Origin: Prevotella amnii DSM 23384 = JCM 14753
GTDB taxonomy: Bacteria; Bacteroidota; Bacteroidia; Bacteroidales; Bacteroidaceae
Length of the DNA stretch: 64,000 bases
Direction of reading: 5' to 3'
Assembly (NCBI RefSeq): GCF_000378745.1
Contig: NZ_KB905268.1
Coordinates: 62,001 to 126,000, forward strand
In this document: positions 8,274-15,817 of the stretch, one piece after another
Layout of the letters: every line of letters starts with the position of its first letter
How positions within the stretch are numbered: the first letter of the stretch is position 1
The notes under the pieces: generated by a model
Database searches by the model: none
What the model was told of the DNA's origin: nothing
What the model saw: only the letters and a program-made list of their open reading frames with translations
Made by a program: the position numbers and the translations under genes

Positions 8274-8849
8274 CTATTCTACCCCCTCAATAGCAACACA
8301 ACACCAGCGAGATACCTTTAACATTACTCCCATTCCCGGCACTTCTTTAAGAAGATAATATTTCTTATTCGACCTTACTAACCTTCCTGTCATGCCTTTC
8401 ATAGGACCATATTTCACAAAAACCTTATTACCTACCTTTAGCTGTGCCTCCTTTTCTGTTAGAAATTTACGAAGCGTTATCTCTGGATTACACATTAAAC
8501 GAAAGTCGTACATCTGCTTAGAAGGAATGAGAGCAAACTGACTATTATCATCTATCTTACGAATAACACTTATCTTAAACTTAGCATTTAAAACCGACTT
8601 CTTAAAAGTATCATTATCCATTGTTTGCTTAACAAACAAAAAATTACGTATAACAGGCTTAAGAATATGCCCCACTCCACCCTCTGGCTTCATTATTTCA
8701 ACATATTCCATTGGTACAAAACACTCGTAACCAAACGACTCAAAGTATGCTTTAACATCTTGCAACGACTTAGTAAAAAGACGAATAGCATACCAAGGAA
8801 AACCATCATTAGCAATAACCTCTGTTGAAGAACTTGAAAGATCTACCAT
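8274..8849 (-). CDS. UpxY-family transcription antiterminator (NusG paralogue), orphan
   Basis: 191 residues. NusG-like N-terminal domain (PWYAIRLFTKSLQDVKAYF, then ECFVPMEYVEI) and a C-terminal KOW-type segment (VGNKVFVKYGPMKGMTGRLV), the architecture of UpxY specialised NusG proteins that let RNA polymerase read through long polysaccharide operons in Bacteroidales. Such genes are normally the first gene of a capsule operon; here nothing downstream on the same strand belongs to glycan synthesis and tadA is convergent. It is the last gene of a co-directional group behind trpC-like and trpF-like genes (69-base gap to trpF). It may act in trans at a distant locus. Confidence 0.85.
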   Translation of the reverse strand: MVDLSSSSTEVIANDGFPWYAIRLFTKSLQDVKAYFESFGYECFVPMEYVEIMKPEGGVGHILKPVIRNFLFVKQTMDNDTFKKSVLNAKFKISVIRKIDDNSQFALIPSKQMYDFRLMCNPEITLRKFLTEKEAQLKVGNKVFVKYGPMKGMTGRLVRSNKKYYLLKEVPGMGVMLKVSRWCCVAIEGVE

Positions 8850-8918
8850 AATCTACAATGAAAACAAAAGCACAACCTATCACAAGACAACACCACTCTT
8901 AATAAAAAACCAAAAAAA

Positions 8919-9668
8919 CTACTCCAACCTACAAAGCTTATTTATAAATCCTCGCAACTTAACTATATCCTTTAAAGCTGGAGCCGTCTCAAACTGGCTA
9001 TTAACATTAATACCTATACACAAAGAATGTTTTAAAGAATGTATCGCCTTTACATCATGCTCACCTATAGAGCCACTAAGAAAGAAAGGTGTACTACCAT
9101 TATACGAATTTAGCAAATTCCAAGAAAAACGCTTTTTATCATCATCTGCCTTATTACTTTTAGCATCAAAAAGGAAATAATCAACATGCCCTTCATAATC
9201 TGCACATTGCTTAAAATCGGATTTTGAAGCCACTCTTATGGTTTTTATTATTTTAATGTTTGGACGTATATCAGTACATATCGTACGACGAAAGTTATCT
9301 ATCATAACAGGACTTTCAGAGCCTGAGAGCTGAACGATGTCCAAATTGAAATTTACTACTCTGCTAACTATTGTTTGTGGCATATCATCGGCAAACACTC
9401 CACAAAGCTCTATTTCTTTATCCTTTATTATTTGTGCTAAATTAACTTTTTTGTTACAATCTAAAGAGCATATATCAGGCATAATACCGGTCTTTGTAGA
9501 CAGCTGCTTAACATACCTCACACTATTTGGACAAAAACTTAAACCTATAATATTTGCACCTGCAAAAATAGCATCACTTATGTTTTGTGCATCACACATA
9601 CCACAAACTTTTATCTTTTTAGGTATAAAAACATTGCTGTCCTTATTAAATAATTTACTAAACATCAT
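8919..9668 (-). CDS. trpF: Phosphoribosylanthranilate isomerase-like protein (TrpF-like, divergent)
   Basis: 249 residues of the TrpF family (third step of tryptophan synthesis from chorismate). The general base Cys (KVCG, Cys22) and the general-acid Asp (FLFDAK, Asp168) are present, as is an Arg in NSVRYV. However, the usual phosphate-binding GGTG loop after the catalytic Asp is replaced by a charged segment (residues 171-180), LSGGI is LSGSI, the QLHG motif is QLSG, and the conserved Asp of GIDLNS is Asn221. An extra segment (TKTGIMPDICSLDCNKK) follows the first strand. It lies 3 bases after trpC. The family is clear; normal catalytic competence is doubtful. Confidence 0.8.
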   Translation of the reverse strand: MMFSKLFNKDSNVFIPKKIKVCGMCDAQNISDAIFAGANIIGLSFCPNSVRYVKQLSTKTGIMPDICSLDCNKKVNLAQIIKDKEIELCGVFADDMPQTIVSRVVNFNLDIVQLSGSESPVMIDNFRRTICTDIRPNIKIIKTIRVASKSDFKQCADYEGHVDYFLFDAKSNKADDDKKRFSWNLLNSYNGSTPFFLSGSIGEHDVKAIHSLKHSLCIGINVNSQFETAPALKDIVKLRGFINKLCRLE

Positions 9669-9671
9669 AAG

Positions 9672-10472
9672 CTACTCTTTTAAGTCTTTAATAAATTTAC
9701 ATAACGCATCACCCGGAGCTTTCTCTTTCATAAAAACTTCACCTATTATAAAGCCTTTAAAACCTTCTTTACGAAGTTCCTTCACCATTTGAACACTACT
9801 AATGCCGCCCATACTCACTAACACCTTATCTTTAGGTAAACAAGGTGCTAAATGAAAAGAGTTATGCACGTCTGCATGGAAAGTTGTTATACTCATATTA
9901 TTCACACCTACAATATCTGGCTGAAAAGAGAGATAATCTAATTCCTTTTCTGAATTGATTGTAAGCAAAACCTCTAACCCCAAATAATGAGCCGACTCTA
10001 TGAGGTGCTTACACTCTTCTTTGCTAATACAAGAAGCCATAAGCAATACTGCTGATGCACCACAATATTTAGCTTGAAGAAGCTGATAATCGTCTATAAC
10101 TATATTATTATACAAAATAGGACATGTTACACCGCTCTGCCGAGCCTCTTGGATATGCTCGTCATATCCACCAAAAAACTGCCTATCAGTAACTATGCTT
10201 ATCGCAGAGGCTCCTTCCTTCTGATAACTAAGAGCTGTATCTCCCGCTCTTGCCGCATCATTTATCCAGCCGTGCAAAGGGCTATGCCGCTTAAACTCTG
10301 CAATAACACCTGTAGAAGAACCTCGTAAAGCCTCGACAAGAGAAGAACCTTCAAACAGATATTCATTATTCTTATCTACATAAGCATACAGCTGCTTAAT
10401 AGGCAAGAAACGCTTCCACTGCTCAAGCTCTATACGTTTAACTTTTACTATTTCATCTAAAATATTGTTCAT
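9672..10472 (-). CDS. trpC: Indole-3-glycerol-phosphate synthase-like protein (TrpC-like) lacking key catalytic residues
   Basis: 266 residues, full length for TrpC and alignable over its whole length. EFKR (Glu59, Lys61) and the first Asn of NN (191) are kept, but positions that are catalytic in known IGPS enzymes differ: the KDF lysine is Asn122 (YNNIVID), the base Glu of LLEVH is Thr171 (LLTIN), the Arg of NNR is Met193, and Glu-Ser of SESG are Met221-Gly222 (VSMGG). The frame is intact, not a pseudogene. It precedes trpF-like by 3 bases, and no other trp gene is in the window. A promoter at 10477-10484 implies a leaderless mRNA, so classical trp attenuation is not possible. Homology certain, activity doubtful. 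Confidence 0.82.
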   Translation of the reverse strand: MNNILDEIVKVKRIELEQWKRFLPIKQLYAYVDKNNEYLFEGSSLVEALRGSSTGVIAEFKRHSPLHGWINDAARAGDTALSYQKEGASAISIVTDRQFFGGYDEHIQEARQSGVTCPILYNNIVIDDYQLLQAKYCGASAVLLMASCISKEECKHLIESAHYLGLEVLLTINSEKELDYLSFQPDIVGVNNMSITTFHADVHNSFHLAPCLPKDKVLVSMGGISSVQMVKELRKEGFKGFIIGEVFMKEKAPGDALCKFIKDLKE

Positions 10473-10476
10473 AACA

Positions 10477-10484
10477 CAAAGATA
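10477..10484 (-). promoter_or_regulatory. Promoter -7 element for trpC-trpF, implying a leaderless mRNA
   Basis: Minus-strand TATCTTTG ends 4 bases before the trpC ATG (10472), so transcription should start at about the start codon itself. Confidence 0.6.
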
Positions 10485-10745
10485 ATAATTTTATTTGGTT
10501 AAGTATTTACTTTTTTAAATGATTTACAACGTGGAACAACATAAAAGCATTATTCCATAAAATATATTGCTCAATATAAAAATATTATGTAACTTTGATT
10601 TCCATTATGGTAAATACTTTTATAAAAGTATATATACAAAAAGAATATATTAAAAAATACAACGATAAAATAATATTATTTTTATAGCAGACTATCTTTT
10701 AAAAGAACTTTCTGCTGAAACAAATTATCTCTTTTAATTATAATT

Positions 10746-11396
10746 ATGTCAGTTATTGTTTCACCCTCATTACTATCTGCCGATTTCCTTCATCTCTATA
10801 AAGACATAGAGATGATTAATAGTAGCGATGCCGATTGGCTTCATATGGACGTAATGGACGGTAGCTTTGTGCCTAATATCTCGTTTGGATTTCCTGTTAT
10901 GAAAGCAGTAAGCAAGGTTTTAAAAAAGCCTATGGACGTACACCTAATGATAAAACACCCCGAAAACTATATTCAGCAAACTTTAGATTGTGGTGCTGCT
11001 ATCATGAATATCCACTACGAGGCTTGCGTACATCTACACAGAACTTTACAAGCCATAAAAGCTACGGGCATGAAAGCAGGAGTAACCTTAAACCCGTCTA
11101 CCCCTGTAAATGTATTAGAAGATATTATAGGAGACATAGACATAGTACAGATTATGAGCGTCAACCCAGGATTTGGAGGACAATCGTTTATAAAAAGTTC
11201 TCTAAAGAAGGTACGAAAGCTCAAAGCTCTTATAGAAAACGAACATTGCAATACTCTTATCGAGGTAGATGGAGGAGTAAATGGAGAAACTGCACCTTTA
11301 CTAATAGATGCAGGGACTGATATTCTTGTTAGTGGTAGCTATATTTTTGGAAGTAAAAATCCTTATTCTACTATCAAATCGCTAAAAGCATTATAA
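10746..11396 (+). CDS. rpe: Ribulose-phosphate 3-epimerase
   Basis: 216 residues, normal length. Interconverts ribulose-5-phosphate and xylulose-5-phosphate in the pentose phosphate pathway; metal-dependent TIM barrel. Visible motifs: LLSADFLHL, HMDVMDGSFVPN, DVHLMI, MSVNPGFGGQSF and EVDGGVNG, which carry the metal and phosphate ligands. It is a single plus-strand gene between minus-strand trpC-like and a lipoprotein gene. A TAACTTTG promoter-like element occurs at 10590-10597, about 150 bases upstream. Confidence 0.96.
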   Translation: MSVIVSPSLLSADFLHLYKDIEMINSSDADWLHMDVMDGSFVPNISFGFPVMKAVSKVLKKPMDVHLMIKHPENYIQQTLDCGAAIMNIHYEACVHLHRTLQAIKATGMKAGVTLNPSTPVNVLEDIIGDIDIVQIMSVNPGFGGQSFIKSSLKKVRKLKALIENEHCNTLIEVDGGVNGETAPLLIDAGTDILVSGSYIFGSKNPYSTIKSLKAL

Positions 11397-11474
11397 AAGC
11401 AAAAACTTATATAAAAGAATCCTAAAAACAAGAAGTAAATACTTAGCTATAAGCATTTTGCTTCTTGTTTGCTA

Positions 11475-12071
11475 TTATATCTCTTCCCAAAACGCACATA
11501 TACCAACATAATCCTTCATGCCAATAACACCCGAAAAGGCTTGCTTCCTACCAAATAACAACAATTTACGACCTATATTATCTGAATGCTTCTTCAAATT
11601 ATATTTATTTTTATTAGAAACATTACTCAAGCATAGGACCATAACTTTTCTAAGATCTCTTTCGTCTTTATTATCAGCCAATAATATATATAAACCAGAA
11701 GTAAAAGGAGCGTTCCATTCTACATCTTTTAGATTTCTCTTAAAAGCACCTATTATATATCCTACCACATACATTTTTTCATTATTCGGCACAGTAGTAA
11801 GAAATTTATATACACTCATAGGGTGCTCCATATCATAATTTTCTGATGCCCCTCCCTTACCTGTACCTTCACCGTTGTTAGGCGACTTGCCTGTACCATT
11901 ACCGTTATTAGACGAACCGCCTTTACCTTTTTGGGGCGGAACATTGTTTGCAGGAGGCTTGGGCTCTGCAGGCTCTTCTTTTTTTATATCATCTTCTTCT
12001 ATAATAGGTTTTTCACAAGAATATAACGCTAAACAACCTATAAAAAGAAGTAAACAAGCTATCTTTCTCAT
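11475..12071 (-). CDS. Lipoprotein with low-complexity linker and C-terminal OB-fold-like domain
   Basis: 198 residues from the ATG at 12071. MRKIACLLLFIGCLALYSC is a lipoprotein signal with the lipobox Cys, followed by an acidic/Pro stretch, a Gly/Asn/Lys low-complexity linker with repeated NNGxGTGK units, and a ~110-residue domain (VYKFLTTVPNNEKMYVVGYI, LYILLADNKDERD, GRKLLLFGRKQAFSGVIGMKDY) resembling the Bacteroidetes OB-fold family DUF6359. The frame extends upstream to 12143, but a promoter element at 12090-12097 lies within that extension, supporting the 12071 start. Probably surface or periplasmic; ligand unknown. Directly upstream is a candidate small RNA. Confidence 0.75.
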   Translation of the reverse strand: MRKIACLLLFIGCLALYSCEKPIIEEDDIKKEEPAEPKPPANNVPPQKGKGGSSNNGNGTGKSPNNGEGTGKGGASENYDMEHPMSVYKFLTTVPNNEKMYVVGYIIGAFKRNLKDVEWNAPFTSGLYILLADNKDERDLRKVMVLCLSNVSNKNKYNLKKHSDNIGRKLLLFGRKQAFSGVIGMKDYVGICAFWEEI

Positions 12072-12089
12072 ATATAACATATTTAGAAA

Positions 12090-12097
12090 CAAAAATA
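12090..12097 (-). promoter_or_regulatory. Promoter -7 element for the OB-fold lipoprotein gene
   Basis: Minus-strand TATTTTTG, 18 bases upstream of the ATG at 12071, matches TAnnTTTG. Confidence 0.55.
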
Positions 12098-12143
12098 CAA
12101 AAAGTTTTTTTATAGATTGGCAATAATTATATTTATAAAACAC

Positions 12144-12220
12144 AAAAAAAAGAGGTTGGTGCAGGACGCTACCAACCTCAGCGTGATTTTAAAAGAAAGT
12201 CAAAATCACTTGAAAAACAT
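12144..12220 (-). ncRNA. Candidate ~75-nt small RNA with two hairpins and a rho-independent terminator
   Basis: On the minus strand a near-consensus promoter (TTTG at 12253-12256, 20-base spacer, TATATTTG at 12225-12232) predicts a start near 12219. The transcript would contain hairpin 1, GTGATTTT / AAAATCAC (12183-12209, 8-bp stem, 11-base loop), then hairpin 2, GAGGTTGGT / ACCAACCTC (12152-12179, 9-bp perfect stem, 10-base loop), followed by eight U residues (12144-12151). No open reading frame of useful size fits. The unit is self-contained, starting about 470 bases after the MBOAT stop. It could instead be only a distal terminator of the MBOAT transcript. Confidence 0.55.
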
Positions 12221-12224
12221 ATTG

Positions 12225-12256
12225 CAAATATAAAATAAATCAATTATATATCCAAA
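12225..12256 (-). promoter_or_regulatory. Promoter of the candidate small RNA
   Basis: Minus strand TTTG (12253-12256), N20, TATATTTG (12225-12232): both Bacteroidetes sigma elements at accepted spacing. It is one of the better complete matches in the window. Confidence 0.65.
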
Positions 12257-12444
12257 TAAAATTATAACAAACGATAGGTTTTAACATTGTTATCGAACAC
12301 AAGGAAAAATATTTTCCAATCTTTATATTAATTCATTGTAAACATATTATTAACCTGCATATAAGGATATATTCATATAAAAAGAATATTTTTATGATAT
12401 ATAATGGCAAAAGTTTACAGGGCAAAACAGTATGTTTAACTTAT

Positions 12445-12505
12445 TATTTTAATCTATTTTTAATACAAAAATAAATTAATTTTGATGCAAAAATAATCTA
12501 TTTTT
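12445..12505. repeat. Repeat array A: three 17-bp AT-rich near-palindromes, 22-bp period
   Basis: Units begin at 12445, 12467 and 12489. They are TATTTTAATCTATTTTT, AAAAATAAATTAATTTT and AAAAATAATCTATTTTT, separated by 5-base spacers AATAC and GATGC. The consensus is AAAAATARATTATTTTT or its complement. The same architecture recurs at 30226-30286 and 56088-56148. Confidence 0.75.
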
Positions 12506-12689
12506 GTAAATAAGAGATTTTCTTTATTCTCTAAAACCATTAGTTTTCTATTTCTAAAAAACAGTGTTCTACATTATAATGCAGCTCATATTTTTCTCAT
12601 ATTTTATCTTCTCTCTTCTACCATGAGCCATATACTACAATAAAAAAGGGATACAGCCACACACTGCACTATTTCTTATAAATAGAACG

Positions 12690-14147
12690 TCAATATTTCA
12701 TATATATAAAAGGCTGCACACTATCTTGGCTCATATTAATGACTAACTGAAGTACAATAATAAATAATACAAGTTTTATCACCCAGTGTAATCGTACAAA
12801 ATATGCCTGAAGCCAATTATAATCCTCTGCTTTAAGATATAGAAAATTAACAGCCACAATAAAAACAAAAGTCCAAAGAGGGCGAAAATATATAAAAGAT
12901 TTAGCTGAAGATATATCGAAATGGTGAAATATCTGTAATAACATATCTGTTACTACACTCATGTCTTGAGCACGAAAAAATATCCATGCCACTGTGATAT
13001 AAGAAAAAGTAACAAGCCAACTAAGGCTATGCACAAAGACAGTATCTCTAACTTTTTTCAGAGCAATATTATAAAACAGCTTGTGAAGAACTAATCCTAC
13101 ACCGTGCATTACCCCCCATATAGCAAACATCCATGAAGCTCCATGCCATAACCCAGCTATAACCATTACTATAAAAACATTATAGTAAGTGCGTATGGCT
13201 CCATGACGATTTCCTCCTAACGGTATATAAAGATAATCGCGAAACCATGTAGAAAGAGATATATGCCAACGATGCCAAAACTCTGTAAGGTTAACACTTT
13301 GGTAAGGGAAGTAAAAATTATCCTTTATATGAAATCCCATTATGGCAGCAATGCCTATGGCAAGATCACTATATCCTGCAAAATCATAATATATCTGTAA
13401 TGAGAAACCTATTACAGCTATAAGATTCTCAAAACCAGTATAGGCTAACGGATCTGCAAAAACAAAGTTGTTATACTGGGATAGATAGTCGGCAATGACA
13501 CACTTCTTAACTATTCCACAAAGAATAAGCCACAAGCCACGATAAACCATAGTAGAGCTAACTTTCCTATAGGAGTAAAGCTGTGGAAGAAAATCTTTAG
13601 CACGCGTTATTGGTCCGGCAATAAGCAAAGGGAAAAATGTTAGATAAAAAGTATAATTAAATAGCGAGCACTTGCTATCTATACGCTTACGATACACATC
13701 TATGGTATAGCTAACAGCTTGAAACGTATAAAAAGAAATACCTACAGGAAGCAAGAAAGCTTTAAAGGAAATATTAGTAGAAATAATATTATGTATGATA
13801 TCGAGAGTAAAGCCAGCATATTTTAAGAAGAAAAGAGGAAGAAGTTCTATAAAAATGATAATTGCCAACGCCCATTTCTTTGTATGTGTGCCTTTAATAT
13901 TATCCATCTTCTTTGTAAGAAACCATGACAAAAAGGTGTTTAATAACAATAACAACACTGCCCACTTACCTACTAATATAGCAAAGAGAATATTAAAAGC
14001 TATTACCCATAGCTTTTGTACGATGTAGCTTTGTTTAGATAAAAAAACAAAGATAACCATAAAAAAGATAAACAACACCATGAAAGGTATCGTACACAGC
14101 GACCAATCTGCTGTATCAAGGAGCGACTGCCATTGTGTTGTTATCAT
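12690..14147 (-). CDS. MBOAT-family membrane O-acyltransferase
   Basis: 485 residues, polytopic membrane protein of the AlgI/DltB type, which moves acyl (usually acetyl) groups across the inner membrane for modification of a surface glycan. Family motifs: WHRWHISLSTWFRDYLYIPLGG and LWHGASWMFAIWG with the invariant His. About 11 hydrophobic segments. An SGNH-hydrolase-like protein is encoded upstream on the same strand (14287-15039, gap 139 bases), matching the MBOAT plus SGNH partner arrangement of alginate, peptidoglycan and other O-acetylation systems. No glycan synthesis genes flank it, so the acceptor is unknown. Confidence 0.9.
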   Translation of the reverse strand: MITTQWQSLLDTADWSLCTIPFMVLFIFFMVIFVFLSKQSYIVQKLWVIAFNILFAILVGKWAVLLLLLNTFLSWFLTKKMDNIKGTHTKKWALAIIIFIELLPLFFLKYAGFTLDIIHNIISTNISFKAFLLPVGISFYTFQAVSYTIDVYRKRIDSKCSLFNYTFYLTFFPLLIAGPITRAKDFLPQLYSYRKVSSTMVYRGLWLILCGIVKKCVIADYLSQYNNFVFADPLAYTGFENLIAVIGFSLQIYYDFAGYSDLAIGIAAIMGFHIKDNFYFPYQSVNLTEFWHRWHISLSTWFRDYLYIPLGGNRHGAIRTYYNVFIVMVIAGLWHGASWMFAIWGVMHGVGLVLHKLFYNIALKKVRDTVFVHSLSWLVTFSYITVAWIFFRAQDMSVVTDMLLQIFHHFDISSAKSFIYFRPLWTFVFIVAVNFLYLKAEDYNWLQAYFVRLHWVIKLVLFIIVLQLVINMSQDSVQPFIYMKY

Positions 14148-14286
14148 ATCATTTTACCTTTTCATCGTTTATATTCATCACTGCTTACTTAATAAATTGA
14201 CAATAAAAAGCAGGTATCACACTTATTAAGACATTAATATCTTTAAATCTTCTTACAGGCTATATCATATATACATACACTCATTC

Positions 14287-15039
14287 TTAAAAATTTTCAA
14301 ATGATGGAGATAGCGTTTTTGTTTTAGTTGGCTTATGATGTCCTTTAGGAACGTTTAAAAAAAGTTGAGCCGAACACTTTTTACTATTAAGAAATTTGGC
14401 TACTTCGTCCATCCAATAAGCTGCCGATTCCCATGTAGGGTGATAATGATCGCTACCGCGATAAAGCTTTAACGGACGACTATCATAGAAAAGCCCCTTG
14501 CCAGAATAATTTTTTATCAAATCGACAATGCCTGTATCTCCATTCCAGTCGTTAGGACTTATCCATACCAGAGGTAGATTTCCTACCTTTTTTAATATCT
14601 GAGCTATATACTGTCTTCGCTCTTCAAGGTCGTTTACAAAAAGCTCGTTACTTCCTATACATATTATAAGATATGTAGGTCTGTACTTTTTAATAAAATG
14701 TTCTATCACATTGCTCTTTGCCCATCGCTCTGTAGTGGAACTATACCATATAATACTATAAAGAATATGACCACTCTCTCCGCAATAATCACCAAAGCGA
14801 CGTGATAAACCCTCTACCATAGAATCGCCAAAGAAGAGTATTCTCTGATGTCTATATACATACCGCTTATGCTTCTTTACCTCTATGGGCTTAGATATAA
14901 CATTAGAAAAGGGCATAGGAAGATGCAGCTTCTTTAGTAGAAAGGTACCTAAAACTATATCTTTAGGTATCAAAGCATAGCAAAAAATAACTACTAAAGA
15001 TACTATCATTAACAAAAGTACTTTCGCTTGCACCTTCAT
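14287..15039 (-). CDS. SGNH/GDSL-like acyltransferase or esterase partner of MBOAT
   Basis: 250 residues, with an N-terminal membrane anchor or uncleaved signal (VLLLMIVSLVVIFCYALI). SGNH blocks are visible: FFGDSMVEG (Ser), CIGSNELF (Asn) and SDHYHPT (Asp-x-x-His). A positively charged C-terminal tail follows. The domain is periplasmic and, with the neighbouring MBOAT, probably transfers or removes O-acyl groups on an exported glycan. It resembles DUF459/AlgX-like partners more than secreted lipases. It ends 139 bases before the MBOAT gene and starts 22 bases after exoA, so all may share a transcript. Confidence 0.82.
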   Translation of the reverse strand: MKVQAKVLLLMIVSLVVIFCYALIPKDIVLGTFLLKKLHLPMPFSNVISKPIEVKKHKRYVYRHQRILFFGDSMVEGLSRRFGDYCGESGHILYSIIWYSSTTERWAKSNVIEHFIKKYRPTYLIICIGSNELFVNDLEERRQYIAQILKKVGNLPLVWISPNDWNGDTGIVDLIKNYSGKGLFYDSRPLKLYRGSDHYHPTWESAAYWMDEVAKFLNSKKCSAQLFLNVPKGHHKPTKTKTLSPSFENF

Positions 15040-15061
15040 AGATCCTGTTATAAAGCCCCTT

Positions 15062-15811
15062 TTACTTTAAAATAATCTCTACAGGACAATGGTCGCTACC
15101 AAGTATTTCTGTATGAATCTTAGCCTCTTCAAGGCTCTCGCGCAAACGATCTGAGATGAGAAAATAATCTATACGCCACCCTATGTTCTTTTCTCGTGCC
15201 TTAAAACGATATGACCACCATGAGTAAGTAACCTGCTCGGGGTAAAGGAAACGAAAAGTATCAGTAAAGCCATTGCTTAGAAGAGTGGTCATCTTTTCGC
15301 GCTCTTCATCTGAAAATCCTGCATTGAAATGATTACTCTTAGGGTTCTTTAGATCTATCTCTTCATGTGCTACATTCATGTCGCCACAAACAATAACAGG
15401 CTTATGCTTGTCTAAACTATGTAGATATGACTGAAAGTCAGTTTCCCATTGCATACGATAAGGTAAACGTTTAAGCTGATCTTGAGAATTAGGAGTATAA
15501 ACAGTAACCAGATAAAAATCTGCCATTTCTAAAGTTATAACCCTACCCTCATGATCATGCTCCTCTATACCAATACCTCTTGATACAGACAATGGGGTAT
15601 GTTTAGTAAAAATAGCTGTACCAGAATATCCCTTCTTGTCAGCATAATTCCAATAAGATTCATAACCCGGGAAAGACAAATCAAGCTGCCCTTCCTGCAT
15701 TTTAGTTTCTTGTAAGCAAAAGAAATCGGCATCTAATGCCAAAAATTCTTCCTTAAAATTCTTGCCAACACAAGCACGAAGCCCGTTGACATTCCATGAT
15801 ATAAACTTCAT
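15062..15811 (-). CDS. xth: Exodeoxyribonuclease III (AP endonuclease)
   Basis: 249 residues. Class II AP endonuclease/3'-exonuclease of base excision repair; Mg-dependent EEP fold. Motifs: SWNVNGLRA (Asn), LQETKMQ (Glu), CGDMNVAHEEIDLKNPK (Asp, Asn), IDYFLIS and GSDHCPV (Asp-His). Length is normal. It starts 6 bases after the stop of the lipoprotein gene at 15818 and precedes the SGNH gene by 22 bases, so it is inside a co-directional run. Confidence 0.95.
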   Translation of the reverse strand: MKFISWNVNGLRACVGKNFKEEFLALDADFFCLQETKMQEGQLDLSFPGYESYWNYADKKGYSGTAIFTKHTPLSVSRGIGIEEHDHEGRVITLEMADFYLVTVYTPNSQDQLKRLPYRMQWETDFQSYLHSLDKHKPVIVCGDMNVAHEEIDLKNPKSNHFNAGFSDEEREKMTTLLSNGFTDTFRFLYPEQVTYSWWSYRFKAREKNIGWRIDYFLISDRLRESLEEAKIHTEILGSDHCPVEIILK

Positions 15812-15817
15812 TAAAAA

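Larger units (their letters stand above)
12072..12689 (-). other. Intergenic region with a candidate sRNA and a 22-bp-period repeat array
   Basis: About 620 bases with no credible protein gene. From left to right it holds the lipoprotein promoter, a candidate small RNA (12144-12220) with its promoter, an AT-rich stretch, repeat array A (12445-12505), and sequence downstream of the MBOAT gene in which no strong terminator hairpin is seen. Confidence 0.7.

Noticed and set aside
9337-9792. 151-codon frame antisense to the trpF-like gene
   Set aside because: Shadow of the minus-strand gene; no start context, promoter or family match.
10473-10745. Trp attenuator or T-box upstream of trpC
   Set aside because: The -7 element lies 4 bases from the start codon, leaving no leader, and no Trp-rich leader peptide is visible.
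12445-12505. CRISPR-like array
   Set aside because: Units are 17 bp with 5-bp spacers, only three per locus, and no cas genes are present.
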